NCBI GenBank assembly: GCA_964058845.1
Contig: CAXKVR010000006.1
Coordinates: forward strand, 372,001-436,000
Reading direction: 5' to 3'
DNA: 64,000 nt
Source of the DNA: Carex sylvatica
Taxonomy: Eukaryota > Streptophyta > Magnoliopsida > Poales > Cyperaceae
In this document: positions 13,007-24,904 of the stretch, one piece after another
How the letters are laid out: every line of letters begins with the position of its first letter
Position numbering within the stretch: position 1 is the first letter of the stretch
Program-made: the position numbers and the translations under genes
Notes under the pieces: generated by a model
What the model was told of the DNA's origin: nothing
Seen by the model: the letters and a program-made list of their open reading frames with translations, nothing else
The model's database searches: none

Positions 13007-13657
13007 TTAATTAAGATAAAATTAATATTATTTTGACAAGGATAGAAAGGTGGTCAACCTTTTAATGCTTATCGAAATTTTTATTAATATCATTTTTTAA
13101 AAAAGACATAAACCAAAACACCCTCAAAAACACAAAAAAAAAAATATATATTAATCTTTTTTTCAATTTTTTTATATTCCATTCTATTTTTCACCTCCTC
13201 CTCTCTTTCTCGACTCTTCATCCAAACAAGATGTTAGGTTAAGATAAAGTGTTTATCAGTTTAATTTAATATTTAATATGTGGGCATGGGCTACTAGGCA
13301 TGGGCCCGCCTGACATACCCCTATCAATACTAAAAATTCAAAACAAAATTTCCTTTTTTGAAATTTGATGAACTTGTATTATACTCTAAAATATAATCAT
13401 GGCTCATGGCTTAAATGTTGTGCAAATTTTTCTACTATAAAATACACGAGAGGAAGGAACTTAAGCCCAAAACATGACGTGCCTCCGAATTGGGTAGAGA
13501 TATATAGAGAGAGAGACAAAGATCAAAATACTAAAATAGAAATATCAATTGAACTAGATATATATGTGATTAAGATACTATAATAGAAATACTAATTAAA
13601 CCTAATATATATTATCAAGATTTAAGAAAGAAAAACCCTTACGAGATGCGTCCCATT
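13007..13657. other. AT-rich intergenic DNA, no gene seen
   Basis: No supported coding region or element boundary. Confidence 0.5.
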
Positions 13658-14151
13658 TAGGGGTGTTCATTGGGTTCGGTTTAATTGGTATTGAATCAAA
13701 CTGAATTAGTTTGGACCAAATGGTTCGGTTTTTTCAGTTTAATAGTTCGATTCGATTTGCTTTTTAAAACCTAATTATAACTTTAGCTCGGTTCATTTTA
13801 AAAAATTTTAAAATCAAAATAACCGAACCGACCAAACTTTCATATATTATGAATTTGGTCCGGACTGTCCCGGTTTATTTCTTAATACCCCAGTTTAAAT
13901 ATTTTAGTTTATTTCTTAATATTCCGTTATTTCTTGATACCCTGATTTATTTCTTAATATACTTCAGCTTATTATAAATCAATATTTTTCTAAATAAAAA
14001 ATTAATATATTTTGGTTTGAACCGAACAAATCGAAAAATTGAACAAACCGAAATAAAACTTTGGTTCAGTTCGGTTCAATTCAGTTATATTTTTAGAACT
14101 GAATTATAACTTTAGTTTGTCTAGTTTCAACCGAATCGATAGTTTACAAAG
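13658..14151. mobile_element. hAT-type MITE with GGTTCGGTT repeats, right end lost
   Basis: The left end TAGGGGTGTTCAT is the same as that of the intact element at 58456-58952, and the interior carries the same direct and inverted GGTTCGGTTT / AACCGAAC motifs. The expected inverted right end (GAACACCCCTA) is not present, and the region is interrupted at 14152 by another MITE, so this copy is degraded. Confidence 0.7.
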
Positions 14152-14349
14152 CAGGGGCGGAACCAAGGGGGTGAGAACAGGGGCCCAGCACCCCCCCCCC
14201 CCCCCCCCCATCAATCCCCAGAAATAGTGTATATGTATGAAAATTGCATGTATATATAGTATTAAAATAGTGTATAATATTGATTAGCACCTCTCAAAAA
14301 TTTTCCAAAAAATTTTGACCCCAAAAATTCAAATCCTAGTTTCGTCCTG
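14152..14349. mobile_element. hAT-type MITE with CAGGGGCGGA end and poly-C run
   Basis: Left end CAGGGGCGGAACC, right end GTTTCGTCCTG (imperfect inverted repeat). Both flanks carry the identical 8-bp TSD TTACAAAG (14144-14151, 14350-14357). A run of about 20 C lies at 14190-14209. A second, more diverged member is at 59395-59746. Confidence 0.82.
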
Positions 14350-14357
14350 TTACAAAG

Positions 14358-15840
14358 TATAAATTTTATATTTAGATCCACGTGTGGTGTGATCACGGAA
14401 TGAGCTTTGATAGTTAAATATTTTGCAATCCAACTTAATAAGAGGACAATCTTGCATTTATAAGATAATAATCAATGATACAACATTAGGAACAATGAAT
14501 CCAGAGAGTGCATGAGAAGACAAAGAATTATTCAATGATAATTTTAAATTCAAAACTAATGTAAAAGGACATCAATGTTGCACAATATTTTTTTCCCTAT
14601 TTTAATTAATTGTTTTTTATACATTAATGACCAGCCCTAATGCCGGTTTAGTTTACTTCATTTGTTTATTTAGTCCCACAAGTGAACTTTAAGTTCTATT
14701 CGGTCATTCACTGTTTTCGTGAAAAAAAAAAATCACTAAATTTGTGTTTCCCCCACGCATAATATTTCAGTCATTTAAATTAGACCCGTTCTTGTTTCCG
14801 TTCATGTTTCTGTTCTCACCTGACAGCCAAACAGGGCCTAAAGGTTTACCTGACTTAGAACAAATTAATAGGCGTAGACCTAGTACAATAAATGGACTAG
14901 AAAGGAAAAACAGTAAAAGATTTTTGTCATAAGGTTAGTGCATTGTCTCTATCCTATTTATTATTCTATTCTATTGTTATTCTTTAATTTTATACTAGTT
15001 TTTTAGGTGAGGTCCTTTTACTATAAAATATCTAATTTTCTAATTCGTGCTTATTTTTTAGCAAAATGTATATATATACTCTATGGTACATTGCGAAAAC
15101 TCTCCTAAATATTTTTGCAATGAAACAATACTTATACTCACCTAAAGTTAAACAAAAAATTAAATTAAAAATTTAGTTATTATAACTTAGCTAACTTAAG
15201 GTATTTATGTTTGATTGAGATCTAATATTAAATTATGACTTAAGCTATTTCTTGTTTGCACAATTTTTGAAGGACCTAGTACACCTAGCATTTTTTAGAC
15301 GTTATTATCAAGAACTGAATATGTGTCTATTTTCAGAGAGATAAAACTTATATCATTGCACTAAGTCCGTAATTCTCTTTACATGCAGACTTAAATAGAG
15401 TTTTTTTTTTTCAATAGAATAATGTAATTAATAATAACATTATATAATTAGATTGTCTTAGCCAAATTAACCATCAAACAACAAAAAAAAACAATTATGA
15501 AACATTTGACTTTTATGTTTTAAATGTCAATTGTAAATATAATATTACGAGTATTGATGTTCTTTGTTTGGTGGCTTAGCCGAGACATAAATTTCTTTGT
15601 TTGGTGTTACAAATCAACATTTTTGTTTAGATAGTTTCACAAAACAAAACAAAGTCAAAACATACGAAGAAGAACATGTCTTTTAAAGCATCCAGTTAAA
15701 ATTATTGTGGTTAGTTAATCCTTTTTTCCAATTTAGGAACTCAATAAAGGACCTTTTTTGTAAATAATTCCAGTTGCATGATAAACTAAAAAGAAGAAGA
15801 TATTTTCAACTTAAATTTGTTAATGACATAAATTTAAGAA
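14358..15840. other. AT-rich intergenic DNA, no gene seen
   Basis: No coding region recognised. Scattered low-complexity AT runs only. Confidence 0.5.
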
Positions 15841-16259
15841 GAGGAGGGTTCAAATGGCTCCATTTTTTGTGTCTCCATCATGTCTCCATTTTTAAATACT
15901 TAAATAATTCAAAGAATAAATCTTAAAAATTCAAAATAAAATCGTTAGATGTGATCTATGTTATTTTCTCTCTGTGTCCATAAAAAATTATCACATTTTG
16001 ATTTTGCTTTTATGTGAATCAATGAGTTAAAAAATCAACGTCTATAAATTATCCACATTAGTATATATTTTTACAAGATCAAGATGACAACCAAAACAAA
16101 ATTGAAATGCCATAATTTTTTATATGTGCATAGATAAAATGATGTAGTTCATCCAATGGTTTTATTTTGAATTTTAAGATTTAAATTTGAAGTTATTAAA
16201 GTTTTTAAAAATGGAGGCATGATGGAGGCACAAAAAATAGAGGCATTTGAACCCTCCTC
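15841..16259. mobile_element. Mutator-like foldback MITE (GAGGAGGGTTCAAATG ends)
   Basis: Starts GAGGAGGGTTCAAATG, ends CATTTGAACCCTCCTC; the arms remain complementary for over 100 bp. The flanks carry a perfect 9-bp TSD ATTTAAGAA (15832-15840 and 16260-16268), typical of Mutator-like elements. A second copy of the family is at 56967-57306. Confidence 0.88.
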
Positions 16260-16277
16260 ATTTAAGAATATATTACA

Positions 16278-17026
16278 CCGAAATTTTTATCTATACCATA
16301 ATAATAATAAAATAAACCAAAACACCCTAACTTTGGGATAATTCCACATCTACCCGGGCCACTAAGCCAATTTGCGGCTCTATTCTTGGAGGGAGCAAGA
16401 TTGGCATGGCGGCTCCTCAAAAGTCCAAAAATGCACCGTAATATTAAATATATTTAGGTTTTGAGGGGTCTCCAAGCCAATATATGCCCCCCTAAGAATG
16501 GGATTGCATATTGACTTGATGGCCCGTATAGATGTGAATCCTCATATTTTGAAGTGTTTTTTTCTTTTTCTTTTTTTGAAAGGGTTTAAATAAAAAGAGT
16601 AAGGCTTGGGTGCTATGGATAGCATAAGGTCATTCATACTACGGTGTCAAAAACTTATCGTATAGACTTTAAACTTTAATTTAAGTAACTCAATAAATTG
16701 GTTATATAATAAACTTATAGAATACTAATTTTTTTACTATTTTTGAAATTTTTTTACTATTTTTTATGATTTATGAAATATGGCAAAAAAAATACCTAAA
16801 AATAAAAGAAAATTGTCAATGTTTTAGATCATTTTTGTCGTCTTTTATAAATTAAAAAAAAAAACCAAAAGTATAGATAAATTAGTATTCTACAAGTTTA
16901 TTATATAACCAATTTAGTGAGCTACTTAAATCGAAGTTTGAACTTTATATGATAGATTTTTAAAATTAGTACAGATGACCTTATGTTATCTATAGCACTC
17001 AAGCCTTACTCAAATAAAAATTTCGG
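16278..17026. mobile_element. Mutator-like MITE (CCGAAATTTTTAT ends), interrupted by another MITE
   Basis: Left end CCGAAATTTTTATCTATACC and right end AAATAAAAATTTCGG are inverted repeats; the flanks carry the perfect 9-bp TSD TATATTACA (16269-16277, 17027-17035). The element is split by the insertion at 16597-17011. Its interior has an imperfect palindrome around CCAAGCCAATATATGC. Related elements: 30219-31251, 32468-32702, 41781-42074, 42989-43318 and 48447-48712. Confidence 0.88.
16597..17011. mobile_element. Mutator-like foldback MITE nested in the 16278-17026 element
   Basis: Starts GAGTAAGGCTTGGGTGCTAT, ends with the inverted form ATAGCACTCAAGCCTTACTC. Perfect 9-bp TSD AAATAAAAA (16588-16596, 17012-17020). 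The duplication uses bases of the host element's right end, so this insertion is the younger one. Confidence 0.88.
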
Positions 17027-17310
17027 TATATTACAGTATACCTTGTTTTTGTACTGCATTGAAAATCAATATCATACATCAATGATGATGTTCAAGTTAT
17101 AAGCCACTGCAGAAATCTTAACACCAGAACTTTTTTTTATTAATTATCATCAATTATGTTTTATTTTTATTTTTGTGAGATATATTGGTGAACCATGACG
17201 CATTCGTTTTGTGTTTGGATGGAGCAAGAATAACACTAACCCGAGAATAACACTATTTTTTTGAATTATTCGATGTTTGGATGGAGCAAGAATAGCACTA
17301 ACTCACTAAA

Positions 17311-17802
17311 GGGTACGTTTGGATGAGAGCTAGAATAGCTAGAATAGCGAAATTTGAGAATAGTAAATAAGAATAGATAAAAAATAGTGATTTTTAGGTT
17401 AGTGTGAAAATAGTGCTATTCGGAATAGTAAAAATATTGTTTGGATTGTATATTTGAAATAATGAATAGTTGTAACCGATAAATAATAGTTTTAACAATG
17501 TGCTAATTAAGAGGAAATATAGGCCAAGTGGTGTCTTAAACGAATTGTCACAACGTGGGGATAATATAAAGTAGTGTCAATTTTGTCATTTCGGAAGTGT
17601 GTTGACGAAAATCTGAGAAAGAATTATTTTTTCCTCTCTCTTCACATTTTCGAATAGTAGTTATTCCAACATTTACAAAGAATAGAAAATAGCAGCTATT
17701 CTAACTATTCCGAATAGCAAAAATGTTGTTTGGATGTACATTGTTATTCCTAATAGCCGCTATTTTAGAATAGCCTCTATTTTTGACACATCTAAACATA
17801 CC
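17311..17802. mobile_element. MITE with GGGTACGTTTGGATG ends
   Basis: Left GGGTACGTTTGGATGAGAG and right ACATCTAAACATACC are imperfect inverted repeats, and AGAATAGC motifs recur in both orientations inside. The sequence just upstream (17217-17305) contains two direct copies of GTTTGGATGGAGCAAGAATA, possibly debris of a sister copy. No clean TSD. Confidence 0.6.
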
Positions 17803-18350
17803 ATATTTGTTTTATATGAGTTAGTTCACTATTTTATTAATCTAATCAAAAATTGAGTTAGTTACTATTCTCAAATTTGAAATTAGTTCTATTTTTGCTT
17901 TATTTCTTGTTTCATTCAAACTTAATATGTTATGGATGGTTGTCAACAAGTCGAGTTGAGTTGAACTAGACAAAATTTGAATTCGATTTATGCTAGAACG
18001 AGTCGAGTTAATCCAATTTATTAACAAGACATTTTTGCTATAAACCACACATAAAAGTTTCATTTTCTTACTTCGAACACAAAAGGAGATGATAAAAAAA
18101 AATAGAAAAAGAGTAATTATTTTCTTTATGTAACGAGTCGAGGAACGAGTCAAGATAGTAAGAGCTGAGCTGGCTGAAGTTTGAACTCGTTTCTATCAGA
18201 ATGAGGTAAAATTAAATGAGCTAATTCTAATTTTTATGAGTCGATCTCGAGCGAATCACGTGTTACGAGCTTTTTTCAGTTCTACATATAAAAAATTGAA
18301 AATTTATATTAGAATGTTAATATAATATTTTTTGTTCACAATCTTAAAAT

Positions 18351-18514
18351 TAAAGTTTTAAATAGCGGCATTATAGCGTCGTTATAGTATTTTTCAAATC
18401 ATAAAAATTATAATGCTATCACTATAACACATTATTTCACGCTATAAGAACGCTATATGAATATAGCGTCATTTTTTTAATCATTTCGTATTATAAATGC
18501 TATTTAAATCTTTA
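18351..18514. mobile_element. MITE of the TTTTAAATAGCG family, degraded
   Basis: Ends TAAAGTTTTAAATAGCGGC and ATGCTATTTAAATCTTTA are inverted repeats, and TATAGCG motifs fill the interior. Relatives: 24676-24858 and 34728-35490 (the latter with a perfect TSD). Confidence 0.6.
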
Positions 18515-18647
18515 CCTAAAATATTATATTTGATGTAGAATTAGAGAGTTAAATAAACACTTATTGGTGCACCAACATTCCAACAAAACCATCATTTTTT
18601 TTGTTGTTTCCTAATAAACAAAAGTATGAATCAACGGGTGGTAGAAG

Positions 18648-18976
18648 ATAGGGTGCACAAAAAGTTTGTAATTTGTGATTTGTGATTCGATTGAGTTTGA
18701 TTTGAAAAAAAATTTGGTTTGAAACAAATCAAACTAGCTCGGTTCGAAATTAATTCAAATCGAACTCGGTTTGAAACTCTTCTTTTTAGTTCTAAATCAT
18801 GCTTCAATTTCAAATTAGTTCAATTCAAAACTGGTTCAAATCACACTAAATCAAACTCGAATTCTTATTTTCTTTTCAATTCAAAATCCTACTTTAATTT
18901 CAAACCGGTTTAGTTCGAAATTGGTCCAAACTGAGTTAACTTCGATTCGGTTTGATTCGGTTTCACCCCTAGAACT
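18648..18976. mobile_element. hAT-like MITE with GTTCGAAATT-type repeats
   Basis: Left end ATAGGGTGCAC; right end CACCCCTAGAACT. The flanks GGTAGAAG and GGTAGAGG differ at one of eight bases. The inside has many AATTGGTTTGA / TCAAATC type motifs in both orientations, as in the hAT elements elsewhere in this window. Confidence 0.6.
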
Positions 18977-19119
18977 GGTAGAGGATAATAATTAAAAAAA
19001 ACCATGAAAATAAAATGGAAAGAAATCAATGAATATTGCTAAATAAATGAATAAAAGAAAAAGAAGAGGGGAAAAGAAGAGAGCAAAGAAAACACAGACA
19101 TAGGGCTAAGTGGTCTGCT

Positions 19120-19529
19120 GTGGTGATCTCTCTCTCTCTTTCCAGCCGAAGCCTCTCTTTCGTCTTGTCTCCTTCTCTCCTTCAACCCTTCTCTCTCTCT
19201 AGCGCGCGCTCTCTCTCTCTCTAGCCCGTCGATCCTCGATTCCATAATCACAACTCGCAACTCCGCTTGTTGCCATTTAGCAATTCAGGTACGCGCGATC
19301 TTCCCTTCCCATCGTTGTTTACTGCTCCGCTTCTAATTGGTACAATAAGGATCTTGCCCTCTTTGTTTATCAGAAATGTTTGTTATTCTATCTGATTGGG
19401 TCTAATCTAACCTCGTCGATTTGTTCTTGATCAGTGGTGTATTGTGGGCGATTTCCTTTCGACTCTAAAGATTGATACTCAGTGGATTGATTTATGTTTT
19501 TCTTTGCTTCTCAATTTTACCTTATACAG
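19120..19529 (+). promoter_or_regulatory. CT-rich 5' leader and 5'-UTR intron of the RF298-like gene
   Basis: A CT-rich leader (runs at 19127-19139 and 19193-19224) is followed by a donor at 19289 (CAG|GTACGC) and an acceptor ending at 19529 (TTATACAG). A further possible acceptor, TTTGTCAG, lies near 19580. The start codon is at 19700, so this intron is in the 5' UTR. Exact transcript ends are inferred. Confidence 0.55.
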
Positions 19530-19699
19530 GAAGATTGATTCAATCCCTGGACTTGTTTGTTTAGTTTTGATATTTGTCAGGTTTGGTTTCCTACCCCCTT
19601 TTTATCAATTTTTTATATAATTTTTAGTGGGATTTTGTTCAGTTGTTCTTCAATTAACACAAACAAAACCTGAATTGAAGTAGAGATAAAAGAGGTTGA

Positions 19700-22397
19700 A
19701 TGGCCAGCGCTGTGGCAAGAGCAACTAACACTGTCCCTTCTTCCCTGTTAATTCAAGATAAAATGACCCGGAACAAGAGAAAGTTTCGCACGGACCAGTC
19801 GAGTCCTGATTCGGTTGTGCCCGTTTACCCGCTCCGGCCGACGGATTGCCCCAACTACGGTCCGTCCTCTAATGAAAAGGGGACAGATAGTTTCAACCTG
19901 GAACACCTGGCAAGCATGTGTGACATGTGTAAACACCTGATGTGTGCCCCTGAAGAGGGTTTGGAGTGGGAAGACGGGTTCAATGATGCCGATTGGAGTG
20001 AGCTTACCGAGACCCGATTAGAGGAGATCTTGATTAGCAACATTGATATGATTTTCAAGAATGCTATCAATGTCGTCTCCTCTTATGGGTACCCTGAGGA
20101 TGCTGCCAGAAATGCTGTTCTGACTGCCGGGGTCCGTGACAACAGCAAAGAGCCCCTCTCCGCCTTAGTGGACAGTGCCCTGGCAGTGCTTCGAGGCGAC
20201 AAAGAGTTGAATTTGTCTTCTAACTTTGACGAGGATTTGGAGAAGACGGAGAAGAGTGTTCTTTCAAGAATGGTTGCTCTTGTTACCGAATCACAGCCTT
20301 TCTTTAGCAGAGGTGATGCCATGTGGTGCTTGCTCATCTGTGATATGAGTGTGCCTCGTGCTTGTACTGTAGATTACGACCCCTCGAACCCCATTGAATC
20401 TGGCAGCAGCTCTGTTACACTCCCAGTTAATGAAACCAATGTTAGCGGTTCTCAGAGTAATGCACAGTGTGAGATGCCTAAAGTGCTAGGTCTGCCTACT
20501 GTACCGAATGGAAGGCCGCCTTCCATTCCGAGCAACGTGTGGAGTGTGATTTCAAATCTAAAACCTGATGATAACCCTAACTCTTCTGACCATAGTAAAT
20601 CCCTAAAGGAAGGAGGTAAGAAAAGTGGGGGTAATTTAAAGAAGGATTCTATGCTTAGGAACAAGTCGATTAGTCTTGAGAAGAGCTTGCGGGCCCTGGG
20701 GTCGAAAGTGGCCTCTAAAGGATGCAAGCATGGTGTACCGGGTAACTTGGTCCTGGACAGGAAGTGCAAGTATACAGCATCTGACTCTGCTTCTGGTATT
20801 ACTGTAAAGAGCACATTTAAACTAAGCAAGATCGTTGGAGGTGGCGTCTTACGTAAAGATGCAGTCCTCGACCTTTCTTTCCATGCAACAAAGTCCAGCA
20901 GCAGCACAAACAATAGTACAAATAACACCAGTACAAGTGCTCCCACTACTAGCATTTCTACCCCATCTGCTGCACCTACTACAGACACAGAGCTCTCTTT
21001 GTCACTTCAGTCAACTGGCCCTGCAACTGCAAGTTCAAATGTGAAGGGTACTGCAAATGGGAATGTGAATGCAGATGCAAAAGCAAACCCAGATACAAAA
21101 ACCACCGGGAAGGCTGTTGAGCCGGACAATACGGGCCGTGAGGGGGGCAAGTCATGGAAGGATTGGGTCCCACAGAACAGAAAGGATGAGGTAGCGGCTA
21201 AGCTGTTACCGCACATGAGAGAACTGCAGGCGCAGATACAGGACTGGACAGACTGGGCACAGCAAAAGGTGATGCAAGCGACGAGGCGACTGGTGAAGGA
21301 CAAAGAAGAGCTGCAGGTGCTGCGGCAGGAGAGGGAGGAGGAGGGGCGGCTACATGAGGAGAGGAAGAGCCTCGAGGAAAGCACCAAGAAGAAGCTGGCT
21401 GAGATGGAGGCGGCCATCACCAAGGCTGGTGGCCAAGTTGAGAAAGCTAATGCGGCCGCCCGCCGCCTTGAGTTAGAGAATGAACACCTGCGCCTCGAGA
21501 TGGAGGCTGCCAAGAAGCAGGCTGTGGTGTCAGCGGCCACCTGCCGGGAGCTGTCGAAGAATGAAATGAACAGCCTGAAGAAATTTGAGACATGGGAGTC
21601 GGAGCGGGCCCTGATGAAGGAGGAGTTGCTTGATGAAAAGGATAAGACATCTCACTTGCAACACCTGTTGCATCAGCTCAAACAGCATTTCCTTCATCTG
21701 CAGGTCCTTTTCTTTCTTTTCTCTTTTATAGGTTTGGGACTTGTACTTAATTATTATTTTTTATTGATCTGTTAGATTGAGGAGTGCGAGTTGTTTTTCG
21801 TTTTGGTAAATTATTGAGGTTTTCTTTATGCAAATTGTACAGGGTTGTGTGAAGAAAGAAGAGAAAGAAAAGAGTGACAGACTGGTGCAATTGAACTCTC
21901 AGAAAAAGGAAAAAGAGCATATAGAGATGTCAGCAAGAGCCGAGGAGAATGCACTGATGGTGAAATCAGAAAACGAGATGCAACGGTTCAAGAGCGAGAT
22001 CCGGGAATTGGAGCAACAGATCCAGCAGCTGCGTTCTGCAGATGTCTCCTCTAAGATGGCTACTCCCAGATGGACCCCTCCAGACAGCAGGAGCTATGCG
22101 GCTCGCCTGGCCCAAGGAAAGAACGGCATCAGCAATGGCAACAGGGCAGCAGTTGCAGCAATTAAGGGCCGGATGGAGAGAGGGGTGCTGGTGGGGCCGG
22201 GGGAGGATGAGGTGCAGAGGGAAAGGGAGTGTGTGATGTGCCTGAGCGAGGAAATGGCTGTGGTGTTCCTTCCGTGCGCTCACCAGGTTGTGTGCGTCAG
22301 CTGCAATCAGATGCACGAGAGTCAAGGCATGAAGGACTGCCCGTCATGCCGCTCCCTCATTCTCCGGAGGATCCTTGTTCGTTCTTCCAATACTTAA
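19700..22397 (+). CDS. RF298/RF4-like RING-type E3 ubiquitin ligase
   Basis: Two coding exons, 19700-21703 and 21843-22397, join in phase 0 to give 852 aa; Arabidopsis RF298 and RF4 are slightly over 800 aa. The N-terminal third has the family's conserved block (DADWSELTETRLEEILISNI, then GYPEDAARNAVLTAG). A Ser/Thr/Asn-rich linker is at about 395-430. WKDWVPQNRKDEVAAKLLP opens a long coiled coil (about 490-740). The C-terminus is a complete C3HC4 RING: C798, C801, C813, H815, C819, C822, C834, C837. Known role of the class: E3 ligase transferring ubiquitin from an E2; substrates are not evident. The ATG was chosen as the first in-frame start after the 5'-UTR intron. Third positions are GC-rich in the coiled coil compared with the AT-rich surroundings, as expected for exons. 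Reading through the intron from exon 1 would add about 23 unrelated hydrophobic residues. Confidence 0.92.
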
Positions 22398-23224
22398 TTT
22401 TGTTCTGCTCCTTTTTTTTTCAGTTTTGCTTGTGGAGTTTGGTTCAGTTCAAAAAGGTGAAGCATGATGAGTTTTTCACTGTCAAAGAATAATAACAATA
22501 ATAAACTGCACCATGGTTCGAAACCTAGTTCTTTGCCGGTACATTGTTTGCCTTAATGAAAGTATTAAAAATTGGAGTTTTCATGTTGAGACTTGTTACT
22601 CTTTCATGCTGGTTGTTAATGGCCTAGATTGTTGTCTTGGATCGATTGAAGTCGAGATTCAGAATTTCCTTGCTATATTTTTTTTTATTGTCCATTCCAA
22701 ACATGCAGCGAATGTTTTGGTACATTTGGCTACCTTTCTCATCTTTGTTATTACTCTGATGCAGCAGTACTGGTTTTGTGCTTTTTATTGCTCCAACAAA
22801 ACCAGATAAAGGCAATACAAACCCATTGTTTGATATTGTTTACAACCGGTGTCTCTTGATTGCTCACTTCGTATTGAATTGCTGCTAAGTAAACCTCATT
22901 TGCAATCAAGGATGAGAACATTTTATTTTTTCAGTTCATTTCATTTTCTCTTTAGTCTTACATTTTAGGTTGTTGAATGGGAAAATTATAGGGCTTGAAA
23001 GCAGCAGAATTGCTAGTGAAATGCAAATTGTTGGTGTAGTATAGCGATGTTTTTTTTGCAATTAATTTCAATACCAAGGATCACACAAGAATTTGATGCA
23101 TACCATTCCAAAATCAGGCCTAAATGCTTGGTCCTGAAGGCCCATTTTAGCTCTGTATTCTGTCCAATCAAATCATATTCCATTTTGCCATCCAATCAAA
23201 TCATGTTCCATTTTGTCATAGGCT
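22398..23224. other. 3' flank of the RF298-like gene, no further gene
   Basis: Presumed 3' UTR followed by AT-rich DNA; the short frames here have no recognisable domain. Confidence 0.5.
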
Positions 23225-23393
23225 ATATAAAAATGTAAAATTTGGTCTCCAAGCACATATTAATATGGAAAACAAGATGAACGGTTCAGATCAACTTTTT
23301 GAATTTTGAAATTTTAAATTTGGACCGTGTGTATTTCGGCCCATATGCTTCCAAAAGCACATTAGTCACTCTCTCTCTATATATATATATTTT
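23225..23393. mobile_element. Half copy of the GATCCGAACCGTTCA foldback MITE
   Basis: Only the right arm is present: ACAAGATGAACGGTTCAGAT, then GGACCGT, CATATGCTTCCAAAAGC, and a terminal (CT)n(TA)n run at 23370-23392. It matches 3340-3505 in content and order. The left arm is missing. Confidence 0.75.
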
Positions 23394-23648
23394 TTGAAAG
23401 GTTGATAGTAACTACCAAGGGTCAAAGAAAACCACTTACAATTAAAACTTTGACAGTTTTGACAATGTCATTTCAACCGTTGGATGAACTTACTAATGAA
23501 CGGTTGAAACTAACCTGATATTCTCCTGAGCCAATTTCCTGTAATTACAAGAAGAAGAAATGAGAGTATTCCCTCAGCTGGATCTTGAATTCAAGAAATT
23601 AGCCTCTATCTCTACTGCAACATAAAATTTGTGTCGCTTATCCATCTC

Positions 23649-24209
23649 TAGGGGTTTGCTAACGGGTACGGGCCGGACGGGTAGGATATACCCGGGGTTG
23701 GGTACGGGTACGGGTCGGATATGGGTATCACGGGTATCACGGGTATTTTTTTCAAAACTCGTGCCCTGCCCGTCTTATATCCGTGCCCGTGGTACCCTTG
23801 ACGGGCAGGGCGGTCCGGTTTTTTTTTTTTTTTTTTTTTTTCTCTCTTTGTTTTTCCCTCTCTTTTTTTTCTATTTTTTTTTATAAAATTTGAAAAAAAA
23901 AAAACCAACGGGACGGTGGGTCCGGTCGGTCGAGTTTGATTAGACTGGTCAGGGCCCGGTTGAACCGGCGGCAAATTCAAAATTTCAAAAAAATTTGAAT
24001 TTTTTTGAAACTTTTAACGGGTACGGGTACGGGTCGGGTACGGGCGTAATTCAGGCCGAGTTTGCCCGAGTATTGAACCAAATAACCGTACCCTACCCAT
24101 TTTATGCCCATACCCGTGTACCCGTTTATCCGACCTATACCCGGGCTCGAGCACGGGTACCCCGGGTACCGGACACGGGCGGCCCGACCCGGGTTTTTGC
24201 AAACCTCTA
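23649..24209. mobile_element. Non-autonomous hAT element with GGGTACGGGT repeats
   Basis: Ends TAGGGGTTTGCTAACGGG and, inverted, TTTTTGCAAACCTCTA; perfect 8-bp TSD TCCATCTC (23641-23648, 24210-24217). Both subterminal zones are dense arrays of ACGGGTACGGGT / ACCCGTACCC in both orientations, the GC-rich exception in this AT-rich area. Reading frames over it are translated repeats, not genes. The decayed hAT region starting at 60659 carries the same motif. Confidence 0.88.
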
Positions 24210-24400
24210 TCCATCTCAAATCCTCTATTGATCTCCTCTTGAGATTTAATCTATAGCTAACTCAATCCACAAGCTCTGATGACTGAGGCAATTATGTTCA
24301 CCAACAAATATATAAGTGTTAAAATTAATATACAATAACAAATCATATAGGTACAACCATGCAACAATTACTGAATTGCCACATTGTTCTCTCTTACAAT

Positions 24401-24904
24401 CAGTGTTTTTAAATGCGGTTTTGTTTATACATGCAGAAGACCAGTGTTTTTAAATGCAGTTTTGTTTATACATGCAGAAGACCACTGCATATGTAGATTT
24501 TAATGTGAAAATATATATGTGGTTTTACTATGAGTTGTTAAAGGAATACAATGTTGTTATAACCTAATGTTAGTGCTCTTTATCTCTCTTTCGTAGATCA
24601 TGAGTTCAAGTATTTTCCAAACAAATTATTTTCTGTCTTTTTTTTTTTTTATTGGGAGCAACATGGACTACAATTCAGGGTTTTAAATAGCTAGCTATAG
24701 CTACGTAATAGTTGTGTTATAGCTTTTTCGGACATCAAAAACTATAATGCTATTAATCGCTTTTCTTTTTTAATAGTTCTAAATAACTAGCTATGGTTGC
24801 GCTATAGCTTTTTCGGACCTTAAAAGCTATAGCGCTATAATCGCTATTTATAACCTTGATACGGCCGCATTCAAAACCGTATGCAGCTACATTTAAAAAC
24901 ACTA
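24401..24904. mobile_element. hAT-type element with duplicated left end
   Basis: Starts CAGTGTTTTTAAATGCGG and ends TACATTTAAAAACACTA; perfect 8-bp TSD CTTACAAT (24393-24400, 24905-24912). The first about 42 bp (CAGTGTTTTTAAATGC through ATGCAGAAGACCA) are repeated directly at 24443. Another element sits inside (24676-24858). Confidence 0.83.
24676..24858. mobile_element. TTTTAAATAGC-family MITE nested in the 24401-24904 element
   Basis: Ends CAGGGTTTTAAATAGC and GCTATTTATAACCTTG are inverted repeats. The first about 90 bp are internally repeated from 24775 (TTCTAAATAACTAGCTATGG, then GCTATAGCTTTTTCGGAC). No perfect TSD. Relatives: 18351-18514, 34728-35490. Confidence 0.7.

Noticed and set aside
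17842..18153. 103-codon minus-strand frame
   Set aside because: No recognisable motif, AT-driven composition, and the frame lies between transposon remnants.
20452..20988. Long minus-strand reading frame (178 codons) over the RF298-like gene, and a similar one at 21007-21540
   Set aside because: They are antisense to confirmed coding sequence, have no recognisable domain and are explained by the GC-rich third positions of the sense gene.
23629..24231. Several overlapping frames on both strands rich in Gly, Thr, Pro and Tyr
   Set aside because: They translate the ACGGGTACGGGT arrays of a hAT MITE with an 8-bp TSD and are not genes.
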